Below, one piece after another: positions 28,089 through 37,787 of a stretch of DNA of 64,000 nucleotides. Within the stretch, counting starts at the first letter, position 1. Every line of letters starts with the position of its first letter. Below the pieces are notes generated by a model. It saw only the letters and a program-made list of their open reading frames with translations. It ran no database searches and had not been told where the DNA came from. The DNA lies in the NCBI GenBank assembly GCA_964634605.1, contig CAZWLJ010000007.1, positions 25,473 to 89,472 of the forward strand, read 5' to 3'. Position numbers and translations under genes: made by a program. The DNA is from UPXZ01 sp964634605 (GTDB taxonomy: Bacteria > Bacteroidota > Bacteroidia > Bacteroidales > Paludibacteraceae).

Positions 28089-29330
28089 ATGAAAATTAAA
28101 CATAAATATAGTTTCTGGATTATCCTTTTTTCCCTCTGTGCATTCCCGGAGGCAGGTTATTCTGCACAAAAAATTCCGCTCGTGTACAACAAAGAAAACA
28201 GAGGAGATAAATTTATTAAACCGGTGATGGCTGAACTCAATCATCTTCAGGTGATAGAACCGCTGACAGATCCTTTTGCATGGTCTGATGGAAAAGGGAG
28301 ATCCACAAAATTCAGAGACTGGAGCCGGCGACGGAACGAGATAGGTGCTGAAATACAGCATTATGAAATTGGAACAAAACCATTACGACCTGAAAATATC
28401 GAAGCAGAGTATAAAAATGATACCCTGACAGTAAAGATTACGGTAAATGGCGAAACGCTTACTATGACTTCGAGGATAATCTTACCCGAAGGCAAAGGTC
28501 CGTTCCCTGCTGTAATCGGTATCGGGTGGGGTTCCGGAAGCCTCCCTCCGGATCTTTTTACATCAAGAAATATTGTGCAAATTCCTTTCAATTTTTCACA
28601 GGTAATGGCCTGGCAACAAAAACGGGGCAGAGAACCGATCAATAAACTCTATCCCGAACTGGTACATATGGGTGCTTACAGTGCCTGGTCGTGGGGAGTG
28701 AGCCGGTTAATAGACGGACTGGAGCTGGTAGCCGGCAAATTGCCGGTTGACCTCAGGCATCTGGGTATAACAGGTTGCTCTTTTGCCGGAAAAATGGCCC
28801 TTTATGCAGGCGCTTTCGATGAACGGATTGCTCTTACCATTGCCCAGGAATCTGGTGGCGGTGGAGCTGCCGCCTGGAGGGTTTCGGAAACACTGGGGAA
28901 TGTAGAAACTCTTGGAAAAACAAGCCATGTATGGTTCATGGAAGATTTATTCAGATTTGCAAAAAATGTTTCCAGACTGCCGTTTGATCATCACGAGCTG
29001 ATGGCAATGGTAGCTCCAAGGGCATTGCTCTGCCTCGGAAATCCCGATTATGAATGGCTGGCAGATGAATCCGGTTATGTGTCATGCAAAGCTGCAAAGC
29101 GTGTCTGGGAAACTTTCGGAATTGCCGACAGGTTTGGTTTTTCCATTGCAGGCGGACACGGCCACTGCCAGTTGCCTGACTTTCAGAGAAAAGAGGTAGA
29201 GGCTTTTATTGATAAGTTTTTGCTGGGAGACACTTCGGCAAATACTCATGTTGAAATTCATCCTTATCCGAACGTAGATTTTGCCCGCTGGACCAATTGG
29301 TGGGGCACAAAATCTCCTGTATTTCATTAA
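28089..29330 (+). CDS. CE15 glucuronoyl methylesterase-like protein
   Basis: The ATG at 28089 (14 bases after the GH2 stop) is chosen over an overlapping TTG at 28062; this gives 413 residues with a Sec signal (GYSAQ). It has the CE15 alpha/beta-hydrolase landmarks: GVSRLIDGLEL, nucleophile Ser231 in GCSFAGKMALYAGAFDER, Glu254 in AQESGGGG, and His357/His359 in GGHGHCQLPDF. The usual CE15 motif is GCSRxGK; here Phe232 stands where the oxyanion arginine is normally found. CE15 enzymes break the ester between xylan glucuronic acid and lignin alcohols. The next gene is a GH115 glucuronidase, which acts on the freed acid. Confidence 0.85.
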   Translation: MKIKHKYSFWIILFSLCAFPEAGYSAQKIPLVYNKENRGDKFIKPVMAELNHLQVIEPLTDPFAWSDGKGRSTKFRDWSRRRNEIGAEIQHYEIGTKPLRPENIEAEYKNDTLTVKITVNGETLTMTSRIILPEGKGPFPAVIGIGWGSGSLPPDLFTSRNIVQIPFNFSQVMAWQQKRGREPINKLYPELVHMGAYSAWSWGVSRLIDGLELVAGKLPVDLRHLGITGCSFAGKMALYAGAFDERIALTIAQESGGGGAAAWRVSETLGNVETLGKTSHVWFMEDLFRFAKNVSRLPFDHHELMAMVAPRALLCLGNPDYEWLADESGYVSCKAAKRVWETFGIADRFGFSIAGGHGHCQLPDFQRKEVEAFIDKFLLGDTSANTHVEIHPYPNVDFARWTNWWGTKSPVFH

Positions 29331-29344
29331 AAATAAAAAAATAA

Positions 29345-31846
29345 ATGAACGTGCTGAAAACAAACATATTATTCATTTTTCTTCTGATAGCTACATCACT
29401 TTGGGCTCAGGATGCTCCGGAGTTTGTTTCTTTTTCAAAAGATATCAACAACTGGCAACTGGCAGGAAATAAAAGCAATACAGCTATTGTTGCTGACGAA
29501 AATGACTATGAAGGGATTCTGAATGCAGTTTCGCATCTTCAAAAAGATTTCACCCTGGTATTGGGAAAAGAGCCTGAAATTCAAAACAGTATTTTGTCCA
29601 GGGGTGTGAAAATCATCATCGGTTCGATTGGAAAAAGCAACTTCATTAAAGATTTAATCATCAGAGGTTTGATTGATAAAACAGACCTGGAAGGTAAAAA
29701 CGAAAAATTTATCATTCAGACTGTAGAAAATCCGGAACAAGGAGTTGAAAAAGCCCTGGTTATTGCAGGAAGCGATATGCGTGGAACCATTTACGGTATC
29801 TACGAATTATCCCGACAAATGGGTGTTTCTCCCTGGTACTACTGGGCAGATGTGCAGGTTCGGAAATCAGAAAATATTTATGTGAAAATCGGAAAATATA
29901 CTGCCGGAGAACCAGCCGTAAAATATCGCGGAATTTTTCTGAATGATGAAGCACCTGCACTCTCAGGATGGTCAAAGGCAACTTTCGGAGGCTTCAATCA
30001 TAAGTTTTACGAAAAAGTGTTCGAACTGATTCTAAGGCTGAAAGGTAATTTTATCTGGCCGGCCATGTGGGGAAATGCATTTTTCGACGACGACCCCGAA
30101 AACGGACCTCTGGCAGATAGAATGGGCATTGTAATCGGTACATCGCACCATGAGCCAATGGGACGGGCGCACGATGAATGGCGAAGATACGGATCAGGAA
30201 AGTGGGACTACAGCCAAAATCCGAAAGTGTTGAAAAATTTCTGGCAAAATGGCTTTGAACGGATTAAAAATTACGAATCGGTGGTCACAATAGGTATGCG
30301 AGGTGACGGAGATGAGCCGATGAGTGAAGAAAGTAATATTAAATTATTGGAAAAAATTGTCAGGGACCAGCGAAGCATTATTAAAAAAGTTTCAGGTAAG
30401 AAAATAACAGAAACACCGCAGGTATGGGCGCTCTACAAAGAAGTGCAGGACTACTATGACAAAGGAATGCGCGTGCCCGATGATGTAACCCTGTTGCTTT
30501 GCGACGACAACTGGGGCAACGTGCGCAAGCTTCCTGACCCCGCCGGAAAGCAACACAAAGGTGGATATGGAATGTATTACCACTTCGATTATGTGGGCGG
30601 TCCGCGAAATTACAAGTGGATTAATGTGAGTCAGATACAGCGCGTGTGGGAGCAGATGAACCTCACCTACAGCCACGGTGTGAACCGTATCTGGATTGTA
30701 AATGTGGGTGATCTGAAACCAATGGAGTATCCGATCAGTTTTTTCCTGGATATGGCATGGAATCCGTCACAATTCAATTCTCAAAATCTTCTTAACCACA
30801 CCGAAAAATGGTGCGCTCAGCAGTTTGGCGAAAAATACGCTCCGGAATCGGCCCGTATAATTGATAAGTACACAAAATTCAGCCGCAGGATTACACCCGA
30901 GCTGCTGAACGATACGATTTACAGCCTGAAAAATTACAACGAGTTCGAAACCGTTGTGAATGAATTCCGTGCTCTTGCACTCGATGCATTCAGGCTCCAC
31001 CAGCAGATTCCGGCAGAGAGCAAAGATGCATTTGATCAGTTGGTGCTTTTTCCTGTGAATGCATTTTCAAATCTGTATGAAATGTATTTCGCAGTAGCTA
31101 AAAACAAAGAACTGGCTCGCGAAAACAATCCTGAAGCAAATCTCTGGGCAGATAAGGTTAGAGAATGCTTTGAAAGAGATTCGCTGCTCACCGTACATTA
31201 TAACACGGTCATTTCCGGCGGAAAATGGGCACATATGATGGACCAGGTACGTATAGGCTATACCTACTGGCAGCAACCGGATAAAAGTGTGATGCCCCGG
31301 GTGACACGTGTAGCTGCTGATAGTAAAGCGATTTTTATTGAAAGGGACGGATTTGTCTCCATGGAAGCACCCCATTACACCAGAAAAGGAGAATCTGCCG
31401 GTATTCACTGGGAAATTATCCCGGATTTGGGAAAAACACTCTCGGGTGTTACAACCTTCCCCCAAAACAATTACCCGGCTTCACCGGATAAAATCTACCT
31501 CGAATATGATTTTATATTACAATCCGAAGGAATGTTTGCCGTGCATATTCTTGTGTCACCAACGCTGAATTTCAACCAGAATAAAGGATTGAGATATGCC
31601 ATTTCCATCGACGGGCAGGAAGAGCAAATAGTAAATATCAATGATAAATATGATGTGAAAAAAATGGAAAAATGGCAGGCACGAAGCATAAACGAAACTG
31701 TAACCAAACATAACTTCTACCTGAAAGGAAAACACACGCTCCGTTTCAGGGTGCTTGAACCGGGTATCGTACTGCAAAAAATAATGATTGATACCGGAGG
31801 GCTTAAATCAAGCTATCTGGGAGCGCCTGAGAGTGTAAAAAAATAA
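29345..31846 (+). CDS. GH115 xylan alpha-1,2-glucuronidase
   Basis: 833 residues with a Sec signal (SLWAQ). GH115 landmarks are clear: YRGIFLNDEAPALSGW, FGGFNHKFYEKVFELILRLKGN, WPAMWGNAFFDDD, GTSHHEPMGRAHDEW and MRGDGDEPMSEE. The C-terminal beta domain (about 660-820) is the dimerisation/side domain of the family. The length fits. GH115 enzymes remove (4-O-methyl-)glucuronic acid from internal as well as terminal xylose of polymeric or long xylan chains, unlike GH67. It is placed right after CE15, so the order matches ester removal followed by branch removal. Confidence 0.93.
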   Translation: MNVLKTNILFIFLLIATSLWAQDAPEFVSFSKDINNWQLAGNKSNTAIVADENDYEGILNAVSHLQKDFTLVLGKEPEIQNSILSRGVKIIIGSIGKSNFIKDLIIRGLIDKTDLEGKNEKFIIQTVENPEQGVEKALVIAGSDMRGTIYGIYELSRQMGVSPWYYWADVQVRKSENIYVKIGKYTAGEPAVKYRGIFLNDEAPALSGWSKATFGGFNHKFYEKVFELILRLKGNFIWPAMWGNAFFDDDPENGPLADRMGIVIGTSHHEPMGRAHDEWRRYGSGKWDYSQNPKVLKNFWQNGFERIKNYESVVTIGMRGDGDEPMSEESNIKLLEKIVRDQRSIIKKVSGKKITETPQVWALYKEVQDYYDKGMRVPDDVTLLLCDDNWGNVRKLPDPAGKQHKGGYGMYYHFDYVGGPRNYKWINVSQIQRVWEQMNLTYSHGVNRIWIVNVGDLKPMEYPISFFLDMAWNPSQFNSQNLLNHTEKWCAQQFGEKYAPESARIIDKYTKFSRRITPELLNDTIYSLKNYNEFETVVNEFRALALDAFRLHQQIPAESKDAFDQLVLFPVNAFSNLYEMYFAVAKNKELARENNPEANLWADKVRECFERDSLLTVHYNTVISGGKWAHMMDQVRIGYTYWQQPDKSVMPRVTRVAADSKAIFIERDGFVSMEAPHYTRKGESAGIHWEIIPDLGKTLSGVTTFPQNNYPASPDKIYLEYDFILQSEGMFAVHILVSPTLNFNQNKGLRYAISIDGQEEQIVNINDKYDVKKMEKWQARSINETVTKHNFYLKGKHTLRFRVLEPGIVLQKIMIDTGGLKSSYLGAPESVKK

Positions 31847-31942
31847 AAAATATGTTTTCAAATACATTTAACATGCAGATAAAAGGATTAAAAAACAGCA
31901 AAATATTATCGTAAATAAATATAATTAATACCATCATTACTA

Positions 31943-33358
31943 ATGGAATTTCAGACAAAGTCAAATGGCGAATCGAAAGGTTTTTATAAACTTTCGTGGG
32001 TGCAACGTATCGGTTTCGGATCGGGCGATTTAGCGCAAAATCTTATTTACCAAACAGTTGCACAATATCTTCTGATATTTTACACTAACGTATTCGGGCT
32101 GCCTGCTGCTACTGCCGCGGTCATGTTTCTGGTTGTAAGGTTAATAGATGTTCTGTGGGATCCGGTTGTCGGAGCGTTTGTTGACAAACGTAATCCGAAG
32201 ATAGGCAAATACCGTTCGTATCTTATCATTGGTGGAATACCCCTTACAGCATTTGCCATTCTTTGCTTCTGGAATGGCTTTTCGGGCTCGTTGTTGTATG
32301 CTTATATCACCTATGTAGGTTTATCCATGTGCTATACACTGGTAAATGTACCTTATGGTGCACTCAATGCGTCGCTTACCCGGGATACAGATGAAATTAC
32401 CAAACTCACATCGGTGCGGATGTTTCTTGCCAACCTCGGCGGGCTTGCCGTAGCATACGGAATTCCTATTCTCGTGAAATCTTTTTCGCCCGATGGTAAA
32501 ATCAACTCGCATGAATCGGGTAAGGCCTGGTTTATTACCATGACAATATATGCCATTGCAGGACTGGCTTTACTGATTTTCAGTTTCTCGCAGACAAAAG
32601 AACGTGTAGTGATGGACGACAAGGAGATGGAGCATGTGAAAGTATCTGATTTGTGGACCGAATTTAAGAGGAATCACCCGCTTCGGGTACTGGCATTTTT
32701 CTTCATCACGGCATTTGCCATGATGGCCATCGGAAACTCTGCCGGTTCGTATTATATGATTTATAACGTGAGTGCTCCCGATATGTTGCCTTATTTTGCA
32801 GCACTCGGCTCCATTCCCGCGTTCATTTTTATGCCTTTGGTTCCGGCCATTAAAAAAGCTATTGGTAAAAAACAGATGTTCTACGTATTTCTATCCATAG
32901 CTATACTGGGTATGGCTATACTCTATGTCGTTTCGGTCGTTCCTTCTCTCAAATCTCAGATTTGGCTTGTACTCACTGCCCAGTTCATTAAATCTACCGG
33001 TGTAATTGTGGCTACCGGATATATGTGGGCGCTGGTCCCGGAAGTAATATCTTACGGTGAATATACTACAGGACGTCGTATATCAGGCATTGTAAACGCC
33101 CTCACAGGCATTTTCTTCAAAGCCGGTATGGCTCTGGGAGGTGTTGTTCCGGGATTTGTACTGGCTATGGTTCATTTCGACGAAAATAATACAATTTCAC
33201 AATCTCCTGCCGTACAGCAGGGTATTCTGTGGCTCGTTGCAGTGATTCCTGCATTATTACTTCTCCTGGCTATGTTTACAATTTCAAAATACGAACTCGA
33301 TGATGAGGTGATTGACAAAATTAACATGGAAATTGAAGAAAGACAATTAAATAAATAA
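31943..33358 (+). CDS. GPH-type sugar:cation symporter (MFS)
   Basis: 471 residues with about 12 hydrophobic segments. Features of the glycoside-pentoside-hexuronide (MelB/XylP) group are visible: RIGFGSGDLAQNLIYQ near the N-terminus, RLIDVLWDPVVGAFVDKRNPKIGKYR in the first loop, and ATGYMWALVPEVISYGEYTTGRR in the C-terminal half. It sits in the inner membrane. In this locus it should bring xylose, xylo-oligosaccharides or aldouronic acids from periplasm to cytoplasm. The cargo is inferred. The 96 bases before it hold no gene or clear signal. Confidence 0.92.
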   Translation: MEFQTKSNGESKGFYKLSWVQRIGFGSGDLAQNLIYQTVAQYLLIFYTNVFGLPAATAAVMFLVVRLIDVLWDPVVGAFVDKRNPKIGKYRSYLIIGGIPLTAFAILCFWNGFSGSLLYAYITYVGLSMCYTLVNVPYGALNASLTRDTDEITKLTSVRMFLANLGGLAVAYGIPILVKSFSPDGKINSHESGKAWFITMTIYAIAGLALLIFSFSQTKERVVMDDKEMEHVKVSDLWTEFKRNHPLRVLAFFFITAFAMMAIGNSAGSYYMIYNVSAPDMLPYFAALGSIPAFIFMPLVPAIKKAIGKKQMFYVFLSIAILGMAILYVVSVVPSLKSQIWLVLTAQFIKSTGVIVATGYMWALVPEVISYGEYTTGRRISGIVNALTGIFFKAGMALGGVVPGFVLAMVHFDENNTISQSPAVQQGILWLVAVIPALLLLLAMFTISKYELDDEVIDKINMEIEERQLNK

Positions 33359-33455
33359 TCACTCAATCTCGAGATCAAAGGAAAAACCATTCATTTACAG
33401 GAATGCCTGACAGTTGAACGAATTCACTTAATAACAAAAATAAAAAAACAAACAG

Positions 33456-34589
33456 ATGAAAACAAAAATGCCTGTTGCTCTGAAAATGTGTATCGCAACA
33501 TTTATTTTAACGTTTTTAACCGGATGTACCACTCCCAAAGAAACGTTGAAAGGCGCATTTAAAGATAAATTTTTAATCGGAGTGGCCATGAATGCTGCCC
33601 AGATTACCGAAGCAGATTCGAATAGTGTTGTTCTCATCAAGGAGCATTTTAATTCCATTACAGCAGAAAACTGCATGAAAAGTGAAGAATTGCAGCCTGT
33701 GGAAGGTGAGTTTAACTTCAAGCTGGCCGATCAGTTTGTCAAATTTGGCCAGACTAATAACATGTATTTGATCGGGCATACACTTGTATGGCACTCGCAA
33801 GCTCCCAAATGGTTTTTTACAGATTCCAACGGAAAAAATGTATCATCCGAAGTGCTCATCGAACGGATGAAAAAACATATCTATACAGTTGTAGGAAGGT
33901 ATAAAGGTAAAATTAAGGGATGGGATGTAGTTAATGAGGCATTCGAGGATGATGGCTCATGGCGAAAATCAAAATTTTATCAGATTATCGGCGAAGATTA
34001 CATCAGACTGGCTTTTCAGTTTGCTCACGAAGCCGATCCGGATGCTGATTTGTACTACAACGATTATTCCATGGCACATCAGGGCAGGAGAGATGCAGTA
34101 GTGCAAATGGTTAAAAACCTGAAAAGTCAGGGAATAAGAATCGACGGAGTGGGAATGCAGGGACATATGGATATGGAGTTTCCAAGAATTGAAGAATTTG
34201 AAAAAAGTATCGTCGCTTTTGCCGAAACAGGTGCCAAAGTGATGATTACCGAAATGGATCTTACTGTATTACCCAAACCCGGTAAAAACTTTGGTGCTGA
34301 GATTTCAACTAATTACAAGTATCAGCAGTCACTCAATCCCTACACTCAAGGATTGCCCGACTCGGTTGCAACGGCATTTGAAAACCGCTACAACGAGTTT
34401 TTCAAATTATTCCTCAAGCATCACGATAAAATCGAACGTGTTACCATGTGGGGAGCTTACGACGGACAATCTTGGCGCAACAACTGGCCTGTAAGAGGCA
34501 GGACAGATTATCCGCTCCTTTTTGATGTCAATTATCAGCCAAAAACAATTGTGAAAACAATTATTAAAGAAGCAAAAGCAACAAAATAA
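33456..34589 (+). CDS. GH10 endo-beta-1,4-xylanase, single-domain, lipoprotein
   Basis: 377 residues, lipobox LTGC. A complete, uninterrupted GH10 barrel: ENCMKSEELQP, GHTLVWHSQAPKWFF, acid/base Glu161 in WDVVNEAFEDDGSWR, and nucleophile Glu266 in MITEMDLTVLP, with WGAYDGQSWRNNWP near the end. Unlike the first GH10 of the locus it has no binding domains. Such compact enzymes typically cut imported or already shortened xylan. It is followed 21 bases later by a signal-less GH43 gene. Confidence 0.94.
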   Translation: MKTKMPVALKMCIATFILTFLTGCTTPKETLKGAFKDKFLIGVAMNAAQITEADSNSVVLIKEHFNSITAENCMKSEELQPVEGEFNFKLADQFVKFGQTNNMYLIGHTLVWHSQAPKWFFTDSNGKNVSSEVLIERMKKHIYTVVGRYKGKIKGWDVVNEAFEDDGSWRKSKFYQIIGEDYIRLAFQFAHEADPDADLYYNDYSMAHQGRRDAVVQMVKNLKSQGIRIDGVGMQGHMDMEFPRIEEFEKSIVAFAETGAKVMITEMDLTVLPKPGKNFGAEISTNYKYQQSLNPYTQGLPDSVATAFENRYNEFFKLFLKHHDKIERVTMWGAYDGQSWRNNWPVRGRTDYPLLFDVNYQPKTIVKTIIKEAKATK

Positions 34590-34609
34590 TAATTAAAACG
34601 ATAGAAAAA

Positions 34610-35587
34610 GTGAAAAAAGCAAAATATCTGATAGACAAGCCCGATTATTATATGGCAGATCCTTCGGTGCATGTATTCGAAGGTAAAATTTATATTTATC
34701 CATCGCACGATGTGGAATCTGGAATTCCCGAAAATGATAATGGTGACCATTTCGACATGCGCGATTACCACGTATTTTCGATGGAAGATATTGACAAAGA
34801 GGTAACTGACCACGGCGAAATACTTTCCGTAAAAACAATTCCCTGGGCAGGACGACAGCTCTGGGATTCTGATGTAGCTTTCAAAGATGGCAAATACTAC
34901 CTGTATTTCTCACTGAAAGATAAAAACGATGTGTTCCGTTTGGGTGTTGCCACAAGCGACAAGCCCGAAGGTCCGTTTGTTGCAGAAAGTAATCCCATAC
35001 CAGGAAGTTATTCCATTGATCCCTGTGCATTTACCGGTGACGACGGGACTTGTTATTTATATTTCGGAGGACTGTGGGGTGGTCAGTTGCAGCGCTACAG
35101 GAATAATAAGGCCATAGAGTGCGGTCATGAACCTGCCGATGACGAACCTGCGCTTTGTGCAAGAGTCGTCAGGATGAGCGACGACATGCTTCATTTTGCC
35201 GAAGAACCCCGTGATGTGCTGATTATCGACAAAGACGGCACTCCGTTGAAAGCCGGAGATCACGACAGGCGTTTTTTCGAAGCATCGTGGATGCACAAAT
35301 ACAACGGGAAATACTATTTCTCCTATTCTACAGGAAACACACATTTACTTTGCTATGCCATTGGCGACCATCCATACGGACCGTTCGTCTACCAGGGAGT
35401 AATTCTGACTCCGGTAGTAGGCTGGACTACGCATCATTCCATCGTTGAAATAAACGGAAAATGGTACCTTTTCCATCACGACAGTGTCCCCTCGGGAGGA
35501 CGTACCTGGTTGCGCAGTATGAAAGTAGTGGAGCTGGAATACAACGAAGACGGAACTATTAAAACCATAGAAGGTAGCCTGAAATAG
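34610..35587 (+). CDS. GH43 (subfamily 1) beta-xylosidase, probably cytoplasmic
   Basis: 325 residues from a GTG start at 34610. A start further in (ATG at codon 15) would remove conserved residues just before the catalytic Asp17 in YYMADPSVHV, so GTG is preferred. The propeller also has Asp137 (SIDPCAF) and acid Glu224 (FFEASWMHKY). There is no signal peptide, unlike the other GH43 enzymes here, so it probably acts in the cytoplasm on short xylo-oligosaccharides brought in by the symporter two genes upstream. The family call is firm; the location is inferred from the lack of a signal. Confidence 0.9.
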   Translation: MKKAKYLIDKPDYYMADPSVHVFEGKIYIYPSHDVESGIPENDNGDHFDMRDYHVFSMEDIDKEVTDHGEILSVKTIPWAGRQLWDSDVAFKDGKYYLYFSLKDKNDVFRLGVATSDKPEGPFVAESNPIPGSYSIDPCAFTGDDGTCYLYFGGLWGGQLQRYRNNKAIECGHEPADDEPALCARVVRMSDDMLHFAEEPRDVLIIDKDGTPLKAGDHDRRFFEASWMHKYNGKYYFSYSTGNTHLLCYAIGDHPYGPFVYQGVILTPVVGWTTHHSIVEINGKWYLFHHDSVPSGGRTWLRSMKVVELEYNEDGTIKTIEGSLK

Positions 35588-35658
35588 TTGTTCAGACTAA
35601 TGCTGAAATTAACTTCAGACGTCTGTTGAGGCAGATTTTTTTACATCAAAGAAAAATA

Positions 35659-37776
35659 ATGAAAAAAATAGCGCTTTGTTTTCTCGTAGTTTTTATTAAT
35701 CATTTTGTAGTTCGCGCTGAAGATGGACACCGTTTGTGGCTTCGTTATGATAAGAGTGCGCAGGGTGTTCATCTTTTCAGCAGTCTGATTGCTGATGATA
35801 ATGTGTTGGCTGTCAGCGAACTACAGGATGCCTGGAAACAGATTACCGGAAACAGCCTTCCAAAGGCAAAGAAACTTGCTGATAATGTGCTGGTTGTTGG
35901 AACATCGAAAAACAAAACGATTCAATCACTGGGTTTACAAAAAACGTTGAATCCCCTCGGGAGCGAAGGATATGTATTGAAAACGATTACTGACAGGGAT
36001 CGGAAATACACGGTCGTTGCAGGTAACTCAGATTCAGGTTTGCTTTACGGAATATTTTATTTGCTTCGTTTGATACAGACCAGTCAATCTGTTGAAAATC
36101 TGAATATTATCGAAAAGCCTGCTTACAAGCTTCGTCTGCTCAATCACTGGGATAATCTGGACCGAACCGTTGAACGGGGATACGCCGGATATTCTATATG
36201 GCGCTGGGACGAACTTCCGGGCATAATTTCACCGCTGTACAGGCAATATGCGAGAGCTAATGCATCTGTCGGGATTAACGGTACCGTGCTGAACAATGTC
36301 AATGCATCGCCCCTGATATTATCCGCCGAATACCTGGAAAAAGTAAAAGTCATAGCTGCCGAATTACGTCCTTATAACATCAGGGTGTACCTTTCCATCA
36401 ATTTTTCGTCGCCCAGGGAACTTGGCGGACTGAAAGATTCCGACCCGCTGAATCCCGAAGTACAGAAATGGTGGAATGACAAAGCAAAGGAAATTTATTC
36501 AAAAATTCCCGATTTTGGGGGATTTCTGGTCAAAGCCAACTCGGAAGGACTTCCCGGGCCGATGGACTACGGACGGACTCATGCCGATGGAGCCAATATG
36601 CTGGCAGATGCACTGAAACCGTTTGGCGGAATCGTGATGTGGCGTGCTTTTGTGTACAATCCCGATGGTGATGACCGTGCAAAACAAGCATTTAAGGAAT
36701 TCAAACCGTTTGATGGAAAATTCAGGGACAATGTCATTATCCAGGTGAAAAACGGACCCGTGGATTTTCAGCCGCGTGAACCTTTCAGCCCGCTTTTCGG
36801 CGCCATGGAACAAACACCCGTAATGCCCGAATTTCAGATTACCCAGGAATATCTGGGTTTTTCCAATCATGTCGCTTACCTGGCTCCGATGTGGAAAGAA
36901 TGTCTTGACAGCGACACTTATTGCAAGGGGAAAGGCTCTTCTGTAGCCAAAACCACCGACGGTTCCCTGTTCAATCAAAAAATTACGGCAATAGCAGGAG
37001 TAGCCAACATCGGTGAAAACGCAAACTGGTGCGGAAATCATTTTGCACAGGCAAACTGGTACGCATTCGGCCGTCTGGCCTGGAATCATCAGCTGAGTTC
37101 AGAAAAAATAGCGGAAGAATGGTTGAAAATGACTTTTACTTCCGACACAAATTTCATCGAACCAGTTAAAAAACTGATGCTTACTTCCCGGGAATCAGTA
37201 GTGAAATACATGATGCCGATGGGTTTGCATCACCTGTTCGCCTGGGGACATCACTACGGACCCGAACCCTGGTGCGAAGTGCCCGGAGCACGGCCTGACT
37301 GGTTGCCAAAGTACTATCACAATGCCGGTGAAACGGGAATCGGATTCGATCGTACCACTTCGGGCAGCAATGCCGTTAGTCAGTACTATTCACCGCTACG
37401 TGAACAATTCAACAATATCGGAACCTGTCCTGAGAATCTGCTACTCTGGTTTCATCATCTTCCATGGAATTATAAAATGAAAAATGGAAAAATACTCTGG
37501 GATGAACTATGCTATAGGTACGACGAAGGTGTGCATGAAGTAAGAGAATACCAGAAAACCTGGGATAAAATGGAACATTTTATTGATGCCGAACGTTTCA
37601 GACATGTGCAGACCCGGTTGAAGATACAGGCAAAAGATGCCGTTTGGTGGAAAGATGCCTGCCTGCTTTATTTTCAGCAGTTTTCAAAAATGCCGATACC
37701 CTATAATATCGAACGACCTTTATGGGAACTGGACGACCTGATGAAAATCAAACTGAATATGACGCATCATAATTAA
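35659..37776 (+). CDS. GH67 alpha-glucuronidase
   Basis: The ATG at 35659 is chosen because it begins a signal peptide (MKKIALCFLVVFINHFVVRA); an in-frame TTG at 35626 is upstream. The protein has 705 residues, the usual GH67 length. The likely acid is Glu296 in KANSEGLPGP and the two bases Asp369 (GPVDFQPREP) and Glu397 (ITQEYLG). The three sit four residues after the catalytic residues I recall for the Cellvibrio GH67 enzyme, with the spacing kept. ENANWCGNHFAQANWYAFGRLAW and LHHLFAWGHHYGPEPW are other family signatures. GH67 removes methylglucuronic acid only from the non-reducing end of short aldouronic acids, so it complements GH115. Confidence 0.94.
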   Translation: MKKIALCFLVVFINHFVVRAEDGHRLWLRYDKSAQGVHLFSSLIADDNVLAVSELQDAWKQITGNSLPKAKKLADNVLVVGTSKNKTIQSLGLQKTLNPLGSEGYVLKTITDRDRKYTVVAGNSDSGLLYGIFYLLRLIQTSQSVENLNIIEKPAYKLRLLNHWDNLDRTVERGYAGYSIWRWDELPGIISPLYRQYARANASVGINGTVLNNVNASPLILSAEYLEKVKVIAAELRPYNIRVYLSINFSSPRELGGLKDSDPLNPEVQKWWNDKAKEIYSKIPDFGGFLVKANSEGLPGPMDYGRTHADGANMLADALKPFGGIVMWRAFVYNPDGDDRAKQAFKEFKPFDGKFRDNVIIQVKNGPVDFQPREPFSPLFGAMEQTPVMPEFQITQEYLGFSNHVAYLAPMWKECLDSDTYCKGKGSSVAKTTDGSLFNQKITAIAGVANIGENANWCGNHFAQANWYAFGRLAWNHQLSSEKIAEEWLKMTFTSDTNFIEPVKKLMLTSRESVVKYMMPMGLHHLFAWGHHYGPEPWCEVPGARPDWLPKYYHNAGETGIGFDRTTSGSNAVSQYYSPLREQFNNIGTCPENLLLWFHHLPWNYKMKNGKILWDELCYRYDEGVHEVREYQKTWDKMEHFIDAERFRHVQTRLKIQAKDAVWWKDACLLYFQQFSKMPIPYNIERPLWELDDLMKIKLNMTHHN

Positions 37777-37787
37777 ATCCTTCATCA

